64,000 nt of DNA from Cadophora sp. MPI-SDFR-AT-0126 (GCA_020747065.1 JAGMVK010000005.1:2294001-2358000); one strand, 5' to 3'; shown: positions 1 through 12,584, counted from the first letter of the stretch. Made by a program: numbers and translations. Notes: generated by a model not told the origin, from the sequence alone.

Positions 1-1322
1 GATCTAGATAGAGCGGTTTCTCCAGCCATATTTGCTCCGGATCACCCCTGATTCCGAATCGCGCAGAAAAGGTTCATCCAAAGAAGCTGTCTATCATCTA
101 CAATGGATATTGTCTAAGCGCGTGTGTAGAAGGTAAACCGCCGGCCGGATCTTCACGAGGCACCTGGTGGGTTGAGCTGAAGGCGAAGGTGGGCGAGGCT
201 GTGTAAGTCAGAATTTAACAATCAGTGGCCATTGGGATGTCGAGGTCAAACATTCTGATATTCAGATTTTCCTGGGTTGATGCGGGGATTTACAGATTCG
301 TTTCATGTGTCTCTTCGAGACATCGATATCCAATAAAGCCGAAGGAAAAGATCAGGCTCTCACTTCTTCCGATTTTGTGCTGGAACAATCGGCTTCTCAC
401 CCGAAAAGTATATGCTACTACCAGTACCAGTTCGGGCACGCCATAGAAATAATCCCGTCTTGTGGAACGGGAACCGAAGCTTTGGGCATGTGAAATGCGG
501 GAATGGGCGTCAGTATCGACAAGGGCACTAGAAACTTGAGCATTTACCAATTCGAATTCCCGCATTGGATTGAAGGTCTTACAGTGCGAAGGCTACTTTG
601 GGGCCTGAGCGTTTCGACGAGAGTCAATCACAGCGAGGGCCAATAAAACCAGGATCATCAAAATAATGAGTTCCGTAAAGATCATTGTACGGATGGGCAT
701 TACTGTCATTCCAAGCGAAATCGGTCGTAAATTGGGACAACCGATACTCGCTGGTAATAGTTCTTGTTATCCTCTAGCCAGTACCAGCAGACTCGCCTCA
801 ACTACAATAACTCAAAGTTGAACGACCCAATTTCTTCACTTGCCTCTCAACCACATTTAAACAGCTTTACGTCCACACTTGAAGTATGTGTTGAACATCA
901 ATTCACTGAGAAACTGGGATATACGTTCTCATGACTACGATATGTAGATATCCCCGTTTATTCTTCCGTCTCGTGGAATGAGAATGAGTGTTTATGAGAC
1001 GTCTCGCTTATCTAGCTCCCGATCGTAAGGCTTTGAGAGACAATTTAAGCTTTTGTTCCTCGATCTTGTAGGGTGAGACATGGGTAAAGTTTCGAGTTCC
1101 GCTCTGACAAAGTCTAATGTTGCATCGATTTGGATTCGCCAGATTCAAGCGACGCTAAATTCTTCACCTCGCAAGAGCTCAGGGACGATCAGTCCTTATG
1201 AACAGACAAGCTAGATCTTGTCTGGTACAGAAGCTCATCTTTGGGGCCTTTCTGTCATTTTGAATTTCTCAGCTGTTTTTTTCGTGAGATGCCTAGTTCT
1301 TGCCTTTTTATTCTTTCTTGCT
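1..1322. other. Intergenic, upstream of the CFEM-PTH11 gene
   Basis: I see no supportable gene here. Both strands are closed by frequent stops and nothing matches a family I know. A 38-codon reading frame on the minus strand (about 593-709) encodes one hydrophobic stretch followed by a basic tail, but there is no independent support for it. The right-hand part presumably holds the promoter of the receptor gene that starts at 1323. Confidence 0.5.
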
Positions 1323-3031
1323 ATGAAGAACGTACGGCTCTTTGTCTCACTTCTGGCTGTGTTGATGCTTGGGTCTGGTGTGAACGGCCAGAGCTACTTG
1401 AACTTGACCCCAGCAGACTTGACGCCATGTGGTGTAAGTAAATCTGATATCCATGAGTTTGCAGAAATTTACTATGATTTTGCTGACGAATGGATGTGCC
1501 AGCTTACTTGCGCAGTCGCTGGAATTCAAGTATCGGGATGTCAGATTGATGATTATTCCTGCCAGGGTCGAAATCCTACTCCTAATGCTCTGTCGCAACC
1601 GCTTTTGACCAAAAAGCAGTGTTCCAATAGACAGCTCCAGCAAAGTGCAACTTCATGCCTCAATACAAATTGCACGATGCATGATGGACTAGGTCAGTCT
1701 CGTTCCCTTGACCTCGACATAAACAGGGTCCTGAATCTCACATTCTCAATAGTTGCGGTCAAGGTCACTGCTAGCCTATGCCGTAAGCCTCTCGGCGAAT
1801 CACGCTCAGGGTTCTTCTTTATTACGGTAGTGACTGTCTATGCCGTGGCCGTAGTCTTTGTGGCTTCTAGATTCATCATCAAAGGCATGAAGAGGACCAA
1901 GGGAAGGACCGATTGGAGTGATTGGTTGCTTCTACTCGCTATCGTTAGTTTGACTGAAACGGTTGAAGGTGGTGCTGATGAATATATCCAGCTCATTGCG
2001 ATTCCTAATTTCTACATCTGTGTAAAAGGTCAGAGGTCGTTCTCGTTTGGTAGACTTGCTGCTGACTGGGTGTTCAGGCTCCAGAAAGGGATTTGGAAAT
2101 CACTTCTGGGAATTGGAAGATGGCCAACTGAAGGACATTCTGAAGATGAGTGAGGCGCCCATTTCTCACATTTCTTTCCCATCGATCGCGCCAATGTGTC
2201 CCCTCTCTTGTCAAAGTCCGCACTAAAACGAGATATCCTCTCAACAGTCTATATCGCAGAAGTAATCTACGTTATCCAACTTGCAGTTCCTAAACTTTCA
2301 ATTCTCGTCTTCTACATCAACTCACTTCCAGACAATGGTTTCCGTCATGCAGTCTTCGTGACCATGGGCTTCATCATCCTCTCGACCGCCATCATCTCCA
2401 CCCTGACTGTGGTGTCATGCTACCCCCATCTCCTTCTTCTGGGACAGAGACTTGAAAGGGCGGTGTCTGGATATCAACGGGATTGCGTATGGAATTGGCG
2501 GACTGTCTATTGTGCAGGACTTGATAATTATCGCGCTGCCGATTCCGATCCTGAAGGGGATGAGGTTACCCTGGAAGGAGAAAGCTATCGTGCTATTTAT
2601 GCTTGCAGCGGGGAGTTCGTAAGTTACCGCCAGATTGGAGATGAGGATGCTCAGTCTAACACTTAATCACCTGCAGGACTGTGCTCATCTCCGTCTTACG
2701 CATCAAATCCATTATCGGCTTTGGCAATTCCAATGATCCGAGCTGGGACTACGTCATTATCACCACCTGGAGTATATACGAAGTGTATGTGACCATCATC
2801 GTTGCTTCGTTACCAACGATACGTAACCTACTCGTGTACCTCTTCCCTCGATCCTTCACGCCGCGATCGAGTCAAAGAACCCAAGATATACCTGAAGATG
2901 TATCATGGCTCCGTTGGCCTGGGCGACTTCTTACAAAGGCGCCTCATATTTCCACTTTACAATTGACCACCCATCGACTATCTGTGCGAAATGATGAGAC
3001 AAGAAGCTGGCAGAGAATCGACGAGGTTTAG
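1323..3031 (+). pseudogene. CFEM domain / PTH11-like GPCR, apparent frameshift
   Basis: This is a surface receptor-like protein: signal peptide, CFEM cysteine-rich domain, then a seven-helix rhodopsin-like region of the fungal PTH11 class. The start at 1323 gives a hydrophobic leader. An intron at 1434-1502 (GTAAGT donor, CTGAC branch, CAG acceptor) restores the CFEM cysteine spacing. Further introns are likely at about 1944-2077 (ends uncertain), 2150-2247 and 2619-2676. The last two join in phase to give typical PTH11 text such as KMIYIAEVIYVIQLAVPKLS. At about 2421 the frame breaks: upstream helices read in one frame and the conserved TPISFFWDRDLKGRCLDING reads in the next, offset by one base. 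No GT-AG intron explains this. It is therefore a pseudogene, a recent allele-specific lesion, or a base error. Members of this family are thought to sense surface or host cues; the ligand here is unknown. Confidence 0.72.
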
Positions 3032-3811
3032 GTTTTAATTGTGGTGAAGGAGATGGTTGGGCGGGTTGAGCAATACTAAATTGGACATCTTCGAACGGGA
3101 ATTGCTTCAAAATTTTAAAAGTTTGGGGGCGTGGGGGTGTGGAGGCACTGTTCATGTGGTAGAGGAAACCGAATGATGATGTGCGCAGTTATGAATCTCT
3201 CGTCAACAATGAAGAAAGTATGACATTAAAACGCAATTTAAGCATGTGAATCATGGGTTTGCTGGGCCACATACTAACGTCACTAATCATTGAGAATTAG
3301 ATAGCTTTCGAAAACCAGCTAAGCAGAAGCAGGCCATTGTTGACAACACCCTTCACCATTGGATCAGAGAGAAGGAGAACCTGCCGCGATTTCCATCACC
3401 GGTAATCGAAGTACATCGGGCTTCACATTCACATTCAGATCTAAAGCACACACCAAATGATCTTGCAGATCTTCATTTGTTCTAAGTCCCTCTAATCAGC
3501 ACGATCGTCAATAGCGAGCACATCGGCTCCAGCTATGTATGCATGGACTCGTAGCGCGAGTTCTAAAAACCATCCATGATCCAAAACGCCTCAACGTCCT
3601 CGCTAAGATCTAGAAACGCGCAGAAAGAAATTTGAGGTCTTTTAGAGCTCAATCTTGAAGCAGAACCCTACGACTCTTCTTTTCCTTATTGTTGGTACAA
3701 GAGCCAAAATATGCTCTTAGAAAAAATCGCAATCGCCTCGCATGGGTATCGTCGTCTCGAAAGGCCGTGATATGTTACAACAGGCAAAAAGTAAAGGTGC
3801 TCCCCTCCCCC
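3032..3811. other. Intergenic between convergent genes
   Basis: This lies between the 3' ends of the PTH11-like gene and the FNIP/Lst4-like gene. I see no coding signal. It presumably holds the two 3' untranslated regions and terminators. Confidence 0.5.
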
Positions 3812-6800
3812 CTAGTTGGTGTGAAAAGACTCGCCAGTCTCAACATTCGACAGCCAGCTCCTCACCCCTTCTCTCAAGAAGCTCTCTCGCTCCATGTCCA
3901 CCTCGGCGTCGCCTCTCTCTCGCCTGCTCTCGGCCACCTCCCGAACTATCTCCTCCAGTGCACTTAGCACCATTTTTTTGCACTCGTTTCTCGGCACCTC
4001 AAGTTTGTGTTCTGGAACATCTGCAACTCTGGTGCGAGAATTAGATCGCTCCCAGCTATCTCTTACACGTGATGCGGATCGTGAGGAGCAAGCAGAGTTA
4101 GTTTTTGACTCTCGACCAGATTGCGCAATGATGCGCTCGACTGCTTCAATGAGAGTCTCGTCCATCGAGATGATCGGCTCTTCAACAAACTCCTCTTCAA
4201 TGTAACCGTGGTGAATGTCAGTTGAGGGTGTTAGTTGAGTTGGTGCATAGACGTTGCCGTAACGAGAATCGAATGAGTGAGGAATGCTAGGAGTTGACGA
4301 TGGAGCCTCTTTCTGTCTTATTAGTCGTCTGTACCGGATGTGTTTGATGGTGAAGTTGGTGGTGTCAGCGATAACGGCGCTACTAATATCGACCCATCTA
4401 TCAGGACGATTTCCCTCGGGGAGAGGCGTATTGGACGCAAGGACAGGTGTCGGTTCAGCACGTAAGGATGCCTTGACTTCTTCCAATACATCACTTTGAA
4501 CCGGGATTGCTTGAAGCGCAAAGTCCGGATGATAGCGTGGGAGCCAGCCTCCAACATTCATTGTCGTCTCAATGTCAGGGCAGGAACGAGAGTAATTCTC
4601 AAAGCTGTCCATCCCATTTCCAAGTCCGCGAGTTGAAAGGTATCCGCTGCTCGATGGTGAGCTAACAGCGGTCTCAAAAGATAGAAAGTCGGGTAGAGGG
4701 ACATCGACGTCGATAACACCGTCGTCCTGGTTGATCGACGTCTTCACTGGCGACTCGAAAGCACCAGAGGGATCCGCTACTCTTTCTGCAACATGGATGA
4801 TTTGTTCCGGGATGTCTTCACCTTGCTCGTCTTCCGGTCTGGCAGTCGATGCACTTCCAGATTCAGACTTTCTCATCTCACGCTCTTGCTGCACCTTCGT
4901 ATTCTGAAGAGGAGCCTGAGTAACCTCGTCAACCATCTCTGCCAGTTTCCCCCTTTTCAACGGCGAGCCGTTCTTGTACTGGGGATCGCGAATGTCAAGA
5001 TCTTCCAAAGAGGGAGGCTCGATACTGGTCGATGCTGTCGAGTCTCGTCTCTTGGAACCCCAGAAGCCACTAATCATACTGCCCCATCGTGAATTTTGTC
5101 CTTGAGAGTCAGTACTGGCAGTACTGTACTGTCCGGTATTGTCTCCTCTCTTCAGCGAGCGGAGCAGATCATCAGTCGCAAGGCTACCGCTGCTTCCTGG
5201 TCGTGGAGCAGGACCCGTGCCTCTAACTGGCCGCCGTGTAGAAAAGTGGGGCATTGTCGTAACTGGAGTTGCTGTAGATGTGGTTGCGGCACTGCTCTTT
5301 CTTGTGTTAAGGTCACTACCAGGAATGGGAAGGTTTGCAGTCTTGATAGATGCGGCATCAGATGTTCGACGATCGTGATGAATTTCGGGTCCTAGACCCA
5401 AGAGAGCTGGATTGGGAAAGCTCAAAGTACGCGTATGGGATCCTCTAGCCACACTGCCTCTCTTGTTGATTCGACGACGAAGAGACTCCTCTCTTAGGAT
5501 GGGTATCGTTGGGGGGGACTGTGAATAACCCCCAAATGAAGTCGATGTGCTCGGACGGTGCGCCCTAGCTGAGATCACTTGCTGGTTTGCAGGTAGAAAA
5601 GCCGACAACAGGAATATCAGTCGACGAGCCATGAGCTTGTTATCGGAAAGAATGATAGTCCGCGCCGGAAGCGAGATGTCATCATCTTTGTTGGCTCTCT
5701 GTTGCTGGTGATGACGACGCCGATACCAGCTGGGCCCGAGTGCTTGCAGCCATTCGGTATGGTTACCAAGAAATCCAGTCAGTAAATTGAAAAAGAAGAA
5801 CCCTTCGTCCTTGCCACCTGCCCATTTGCCAACAAGTCTTGCTTCCTCTCTCCAAATGCCCCATCTTCCTTGTCCAGTAACAACTTGATGTGCTTTGAGA
5901 CCAGTGACAATTCTTTGTCGAGCTGCATCAGCCTCTTTGTGTATTCTCTGCACCTGTGAAAGGCAATTTGTTGTCAATTGAACCATCTTTGCATTCGTCT
6001 TTGGAATTTTGAAAGGCTTGATATCTTCTTGAACCCTCTTGCCCGATATCGATACACTGGCAGAAGGCGTACGAGAGTGTGATGATTCCCGGCGGGGGTC
6101 TGGAGAGCTGATATCCGCCTGCTTCAGCATCGGAAGTAGCGAAGCTGTCGCAACAGCCTGTAGATGAGACATGGTCCGCATGATGATGTCCCAATGCTGA
6201 GTGATATTCTCAATTCGATCCTCAGGTTCGCTTGAGAACGAAGAATCCATCGACTCGACTCCGAAGCCATGACCAAGAACAGTCCAGCCAGAACGCCGTC
6301 CTGAATTGAAAGATGACGGAAGCGAGTCTTGCTCCGTGTAAGAGCCTGATCCGCGGAAACTTGACCTCGAAGCTGGTGCGGACGGAGCCTGCGAAGTGGT
6401 CGACTGTGGCCAATTTATGACCACACCAACAGCATACATTGGCGTCCTCTTCTGCTTTGGCTGCGGCTTTCTGAACTCGGCCGAGTGTAACCCGTTCGCG
6501 GTAACCTTGGGGAAAGGATATCCTGCAGCACCATTCGACTGCACATTCTGCTGTGTAGGCGTTGTGTTCTGGGCGGCCTCTTCCGTCTCATCATTGGGTA
6601 AAGGAACCGGGAACATGCGTGTTATGAGAACCTTCTTCCTGTCTACAGACCTTGCTATACTTGGACTTGTGAAACCAGCCGATGTCGGCCCATGAACTGT
6701 GTCCGACGTGAAGGATTGTGCCAGCTTACTGCTTCGTATACTGGATCTCCCGAACGAGCCATCGCCAGCATATGAAGCTGATGCGAAAAGGTGCCTGGAT

Positions 6801-7540
6801 TCCGAAGGCAGAGGGTGAACCTTTGTCCCAAACCCCTTGTAGGCCATAACATCTGAATTGCCAAACATGTAACTTGCAAAGCAGGATAGCTCTTCTCTGT
6901 ACTCTCTAGCCGAGCGCTGGCCTGCCGTCTCATTGTAGCTCGTGGTCTTGTTGTGTTGTGTTCTGCCACCAAAAGCGCCAAAAGCTCGGGGAGTTGACGG
7001 TTCCTGTATAATGACTGGTCTCGAATTCTGCCCGACGCTCAGCTTCCGGGGGGAGCTGATTGAACGACGACCTTCTGTTCGTGACGGGTATGCTGGACCG
7101 TTGCCTGACGCTTGTCGATCCAGTGAAGGAGACGATGGTGGGGGGGCGTGAGTGTCGAAGAGTAGATATGCAGAGCCAGAAGAAGGTGTAGCTTCCTGCA
7201 TAATGATTACCCGCACGTCTCTCATGTCCAGATCGATATCCCCATTTACATCTGCATCCCTCAAAGCGGCGGGCGCCAGTATTGTCGCGGACGATAACTG
7301 GAAGACTTGATCATGATGGCACAAGGCATCGGGGTCGGGAAAGAGGAGGTTGTATGTAAATTGGTCTTCGAGGTGGGAATCGAGGGGTATCCGCGGGGCG
7401 GAAGTTGAAGGTCCTGCGCCAGAGAGCAGTCTTCCTAGCAAGGACATTCTGTAAAGACCAAAGATCCGCCCGATATCCTTTTTAACAGCTAGGTTCGAGA
7501 TAGATGCTAACAGCGCGTCTGCCGAGAGTTGTGCAGACAT
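3812..7540 (-). CDS. lst4: Folliculin-interacting protein (FNIP/Lst4-like)
   Basis: Single-exon protein of 1242 residues starting at an ATG at 7540. The N-terminal part carries the FNIP signature: a DALCHHDQVFQLSS stretch at about 71-84, then VRVIIMQEATPS leading into AYLLFDT (about 109-130), followed by a conserved block around the MFGNSDVMAYKGFGTKVHPL stretch. A middle block (about 560-650) and a short C-terminal block before the acidic end match the FNIP middle and C-terminal regions. These are separated by long Ser/Pro/Arg-rich linkers that are probably disordered and phosphorylated. In the known family, FNIP/Lst4 pairs with folliculin/Lst7 through longin and DENN folds; the complex acts at the lysosome or vacuole as a GAP toward Rag/Gtr GTPases and so tunes TORC1. 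That role is inferred from the family. The C-terminus is convergent with the receptor gene at 1323. Confidence 0.75.
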   Translation of the reverse strand: MSAQLSADALLASISNLAVKKDIGRIFGLYRMSLLGRLLSGAGPSTSAPRIPLDSHLEDQFTYNLLFPDPDALCHHDQVFQLSSATILAPAALRDADVNGDIDLDMRDVRVIIMQEATPSSGSAYLLFDTHAPPPSSPSLDRQASGNGPAYPSRTEGRRSISSPRKLSVGQNSRPVIIQEPSTPRAFGAFGGRTQHNKTTSYNETAGQRSAREYREELSCFASYMFGNSDVMAYKGFGTKVHPLPSESRHLFASASYAGDGSFGRSSIRSSKLAQSFTSDTVHGPTSAGFTSPSIARSVDRKKVLITRMFPVPLPNDETEEAAQNTTPTQQNVQSNGAAGYPFPKVTANGLHSAEFRKPQPKQKRTPMYAVGVVINWPQSTTSQAPSAPASRSSFRGSGSYTEQDSLPSSFNSGRRSGWTVLGHGFGVESMDSSFSSEPEDRIENITQHWDIIMRTMSHLQAVATASLLPMLKQADISSPDPRRESSHSRTPSASVSISGKRVQEDIKPFKIPKTNAKMVQLTTNCLSQVQRIHKEADAARQRIVTGLKAHQVVTGQGRWGIWREEARLVGKWAGGKDEGFFFFNLLTGFLGNHTEWLQALGPSWYRRRHHQQQRANKDDDISLPARTIILSDNKLMARRLIFLLSAFLPANQQVISARAHRPSTSTSFGGYSQSPPTIPILREESLRRRINKRGSVARGSHTRTLSFPNPALLGLGPEIHHDRRTSDAASIKTANLPIPGSDLNTRKSSAATTSTATPVTTMPHFSTRRPVRGTGPAPRPGSSGSLATDDLLRSLKRGDNTGQYSTASTDSQGQNSRWGSMISGFWGSKRRDSTASTSIEPPSLEDLDIRDPQYKNGSPLKRGKLAEMVDEVTQAPLQNTKVQQEREMRKSESGSASTARPEDEQGEDIPEQIIHVAERVADPSGAFESPVKTSINQDDGVIDVDVPLPDFLSFETAVSSPSSSGYLSTRGLGNGMDSFENYSRSCPDIETTMNVGGWLPRYHPDFALQAIPVQSDVLEEVKASLRAEPTPVLASNTPLPEGNRPDRWVDISSAVIADTTNFTIKHIRYRRLIRQKEAPSSTPSIPHSFDSRYGNVYAPTQLTPSTDIHHGYIEEEFVEEPIISMDETLIEAVERIIAQSGRESKTNSACSSRSASRVRDSWERSNSRTRVADVPEHKLEVPRNECKKMVLSALEEIVREVAESRRERGDAEVDMERESFLREGVRSWLSNVETGESFHTN

Positions 7541-8160
7541 GTGGTGGCCATTGTCGCGCGAAAGAGGGGTGGGTGATGGTTACTTCGCCTTGCTGTTCCG
7601 GTGTCGTGCGATGCTGTGGGTGGTGGTGTGTGGCCGAGGGCGATTGGAATAGATGCGAAGACGGAGCAAGTAGGATATCGATCGATCGTCGTGACAGAGG
7701 AGAACGAGGTGTTTTGTAGTATTTCTTTGCTTTGAGTTGTTTGGTCGGTAGGTAAGCAAGTAGGTAGGTAGGTAGGTATTCTTTGGTGTAGGGATTAGAA
7801 TTATTCGACTGATGAACAGATAGAGAGATAGGTGGATATTCTTCGAAGGGCGAAGGGCGGAGTTCAGAAGTGGCGGAGATGTGATGATGATGTTGTTGTT
7901 CTTGTTGTTGTTGTTGCGGGGACGAGAGTAAGACGAGTTGATTTGAGGTGAGGTGAGTTCTGGTGATCTTGGTCCTGGTGCTGGTTTGGGGTGAAGCTCG
8001 GGGTTATGAGGGAGGGGAGGGGAGGGGAGAGTTAGGTGGGAGTGGAAGTGAGAGAGAGAGAGAGTGGAGTGGGCCGCCACACCGACTTTTTGACCCTCAC
8101 CTCACCCTCGCCCTCACCCTGTCGAACCGAAGAGAGATGGACCCTGCAGTCAGTTGAGTT
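7541..8160. repeat. Microsatellite-rich promoter/5' UTR of FNIP-like gene
   Basis: Upstream (on the minus strand) of the FNIP/Lst4-like start lies a run of simple repeats: TAGG tetranucleotides at about 7761-7778, TTG/TGG-type triplets at about 7890-7916, GGGGA runs near 8010-8030 and a GA dinucleotide run at about 8050-8064. Read on the gene's strand these are pyrimidine-rich or CAA-rich, as is common in long fungal 5' untranslated regions. No gene is apparent. Confidence 0.55.
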
Positions 8161-11100
8161 ATGGTATTTAGTTAGTTCCCTGCTGCACTTGCACTTGCAC
8201 TGCACTGCACTGCCATAATCCTTGCTTCGATGGATGCACTGCTCTGCTCTGCTCTTTACAGACTTTCAGTGCCGTATGTAAGTGTAAGTCTTCCTTCCGT
8301 AGTACATACTTCGTACGGCGTGAGCATACGAAACAAAATCCACATTCATCTATCTACCACTTCACCTACACGTATATATCCGTACTGCTAATAATTGCTG
8401 CATGTATTTCTTGTTCTATCTGTTCAAACACTGCCCTGCATAATTCATTCACAACATCTATTCTCTCTCGTTCGAGAATTGCAGCGTCCCATTCCTGCCT
8501 GCCTGCCTTCACGGGCCGAGGATAAGATAGAGATATACCGGTTACCGGCAAAGTGACAAGTTCTACGACGGTGACATCCAGGCCGGCGACGACGACGACG
8601 ACAACGACAAATACAACATCGGGCTTTGTTTTATTACATAGATGAGATGATGTATCTTGCTTACTTCTTTCCTTTCCTCGTTCTGTTCCCAAGCGCAATG
8701 GATGGGCGGTGCTGGTGCTTCCGGCCACAATTCTTTTACGAGTATAGCGCAACAACTTGGCTCGACCGAGTCAACATTCAGGACTGTATCAGACCACAAG
8801 GAGAGTCCGCAAGTACCGCTGTGGCGCGTGTCTTGCATCTTTCGCCATATTGTCATTCATCATTCTCCGTTACCTTCACATTCCTGTCGCATTCCGTTGG
8901 CATCAATGATATTGGAAATAAACTAGTCGAAAGCATATCTTCGGCCCCCATTTCCGGAGCGTTCCTGAAGTCAATAGAGGTCGTGGAAAATGGAAATAGG
9001 CAAGGAGGAGTACAGGACAGGACTTAGGCTGGGATCAGAACTTGTATAATGACGATAGCATGACGAGGATGCATCCTTCGTGTTGGCCTTTGATCCTTGG
9101 ACGTTGAAGCTTGACCTAAGCTTACTCAAGTAACCTTCCAGCAACAAATGCGATGCGCACCTGGGCAGCATCGAGGCTCAACCCGATGAAGCAAGTATAT
9201 TGACAACGTCTCCATTCCTCCCCATACCCTGCCTTCTTCCTCTGCCCATCCCGAGGCATTTCCATCATTCGTCTTCTCTGACTATCAAACCAACTGGACG
9301 TTCCATCATCCACTCATTTTCGTCTCATGTCGTCGTCTTGCCCAATCTGCCCGTAGATGATATATCACAAGCCGATCTCTGAGTCACTTCATCGGGCGAG
9401 GAGTGGCACAAGAAAGTCGTGAGCCTCGTCGCCACGTCCAGAAGTACGAACAGACCAACAAAACGATGTAAGCCCACATCGTAGTTTATCGACATGTGGC
9501 ACAGCGGCCAGAGATAGAGGTCCTGTGCTCTCACGACCTGCCGTACGCCTCATATCTGAGAGTCACTTGGGTCCCATACGAGATGCATCCCTGTTGTGCA
9601 ACCGCAGCCTGCCCTGTCCTGCCTTGAATCTGAAATGAGAAGCAGTGCACGCACGCGATCCTTGCTCGGGACGAATGGGACGGCACGGTGCGAGGATAAT
9701 CTGGTCAGATTCGGCCGTTCTGATTGAAGCGGAACGAATCTATTCGTTATCCACCGGGATCTGATTTGCGATCTGCTGGGCTATCCTGACGCGGCAGAAC
9801 GAGGCTATTCATCTCGTGGCTTGGTTTGTATTTGGACGATTTGGTGGAAGCGAGTAGCGCAACAATTAGGCGGGAGCGGTAAAGGGGAGCCACCGGCTTT
9901 GGCATCTATCATTTCCATGTGCATCGATGATTTCTAAGCCTCGAATATTGATGCGTTGGTCGAAACATGGTAGCTGATCAGAACCTAAAAAGAGAAAGTG
10001 GTCTCAGCCGCAGCGGCCGAGGCAAGTTTTGATGATCAACGGTTTGAGATCATAAGGATGGGATGATTGCCTCGCAATTCGCTTTTATTTGTTCCGACTG
10101 TCGGCATTTGAGTTTGTGGTCTAAGATGCAGGCATCTCGTGCTGTAGTTATTGGACTTCACTCATCTACAAACGCGCCGCCTCAGCCACGTTCGAAGAAG
10201 CAAATCGTCGTGAGAACGGCCGTGTCGTCACTTGCAGATGACCAAGAGCTTGAAAGGCCGGCAGATCGATGAATAGGAAGTCTGGTCTCGGGTCCAATCG
10301 TCCTTCTCCTTTGGTCGGTTTGGGGACCGGGGTTGATGACCCCAGGTTCCTGATAGCTGGAAATATATTTCAGCATGAGCGGTGACATGCACAACACCAG
10401 GATCAACAGCCATTCATTCCATTGATTCCATCTCACCGTGACACGGACGACGAGGCTCCCAGTAGGCAGCCAGGAAAAGAGTCATGCAGAACAACCGATA
10501 TCAGCAAAAGAATCCCCCACTTGGACCGGAGGCTATCATAGACAGTATCGCGGTCAACATCCCACAACCTCATTCGATATCAGATCAAAAGCATCGGAGT
10601 CGGTGAGGCTCGCTGCAAATCAACCACCAGCTTGACTTCTTTCTATTCCCCCCTCCCTCTCCCCCTTTGAATAGGCCGGTATTTCAACTTTCACTCTTGT
10701 CCTCCCGTTTTCGAAGTTACACACCGCCAATCAAGAGGCATGGATGTACCTCAAGGTCGCTGTTCGTTGTTGATGCTTGCAGAAGCAAGGACGCCGACAT
10801 CTCCCCAAGCCCCCCACTCCCTTCACTCCCATCACGCCCTCGCAAGGCTGTCTTGCTGGTCTTGCTGATACAGCCACAAGCGAGAACTACGAAACTTTCC
10901 CGACACAACGATTTGAAGAGCAATTGAATTGAATGGACTCTTGTTACTTCCTATGAATATCAGATGAGAAAAATTCGGAAGCGAAACATATTCTCGTCGA
11001 CAGGTTTTAGAACAAAACAAATTGTTGCTGTTATTGTTGTAGTAGTAATGCGATAGCAGGTGTAGGGGTATGTTTGGGTTTATCCCGTGAGCCTCTCCTC

Positions 11101-12584
11101 TATCACTCATATCAGCCCCTTTCACTATCTGCCATTCCCATGCCACTCGAACTTCACTTAAACAACCCGACTCATCTCGCCTTGCCTCTGCCCCTTGGAT
11201 CACCAAAACCACATTCCCGGGTTGATGTCTCAACTCTCTCTGGAATTGGTCCGATGGATCTTCACCCTCGGATATTGCTCGTATCAAACCAGCGCGCTGG
11301 ATTCCCCACTGAAGCACGATAACCACAAAATATCACTTCCTATGAGCCGAAAGTGCCGTCCAGCCGTGAGCTGATTCATCCCGCCACTGGAGATCTGAAA
11401 GCGGCATTTATATCTAGCTCAACAGCAAATAAGATGTGATATGACAATGACTGCGTCTCCCATTGCTCGCCATCTAACCTGGGCATACGAGATTAGGAGG
11501 CAGGTCACTGTCACTATCAAAATCAGGCTGGTCGTCGACCACGCCGTCGCCTCGAGCCCCTCAATAGGGACCGACCGCCACCACCGGCATGCTATCCGGA
11601 ACCAAACCTTATCGCGGCTCGCTTTGACGTCGTTCCATTCCATTATTCCTACCACCTTCTTCTCTTTCTTTCGTGGCGCCGGGGAAGCTGGCTCACTATT
11701 TCCGCGACCGAACCGTGCGAACGGAACCTGTTTTGGTCGGACATTAAAAGCACACGGAAGGGAACCACTTGCTGTTTAGAGCATGCCAAGGACGCCGGAT
11801 GTGCTGAAAGAATGCGTCTCGTCTGTAAGCGTTTGAGTTTCAGAAGGTCTCGGAAATAAGGTTCAAGTTGCAAAGCTCGTGTGATCAACTAGGTACCAGA
11901 AGTCAACATCTGGAAGGTATCTTGATGATCATGAAGTCTAAATTGGCATCACGATGAACCTGCCCATCCTATCCTCAATTACGCAGCCCTGCTTCGATTC
12001 GAGATGTGGTGAGATGTTTAAGTCGAAATGCCATATCCATGAGCGGACGACGTGTCGCGCGACCGTAAAGTTAGGGTGTTGAAAATTTTACTTCTGCTTC
12101 GCAATTCCTAACAGCACGAGTGCTAGCTATATGCTGGAAAGGAAAATAGTACTTTGAGTATCAATAAAGGATTAGCTAGCTGACATCTGTCTCCCAGATA
12201 CCTGCGCAGAGAAACTGTGCTTTGCTTCAGTATTTCTGCATAGAAGTCAGACCGGTGGCTGTTGCTCTTCCTAGAGCAGAGCAGATCTTTTATTGTTTGT
12301 TATTGAACGTTAGTTCTACTAAAATCTCGCGGGCGCACGTGAGACTGATCGAATACCGGATCAGAACTGGATGGGGGGGGCAAATTCAAAACCTTTTGCC
12401 AAGCTTCTTATCCACCCCGTGATTGGCTGAAAAAAAAGTGCCATTAAGCGACACCCTTTGATTAGTTACTTTCATGCCTCCAAATCTCTTCTCTGAATCC
12501 TCCTTTTAGCTAGACATCATCCGGATCTTCCACGAGCCTACGCACCCTATTCAACAACGCGTTTATAGCTTCTTCCACATTAAT
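8161..12584. other. Long gene-poor stretch
   Basis: More than 4 kb with only short, composition-driven reading frames on both strands. Frames of up to about 165 codons occur but match no family I know and show no coding texture such as conserved motifs or paired splice signals. A GAC trinucleotide run sits at about 8587-8609, and short tandem CTTGCA/TGCAC copies near 8185-8210. It may hold long regulatory regions, a non-coding transcript, or highly decayed transposon sequence. Confidence 0.45.
8586..8609. repeat. GAC trinucleotide microsatellite
   Basis: About eight imperfect GAC/AAC units in an otherwise non-repetitive intergenic region. Confidence 0.8.

Noticed and set aside
593..709. 38-codon minus-strand frame with one hydrophobic helix
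   Set aside because: Too short, no homologue recognised and no splice partner seen; chance is likely.
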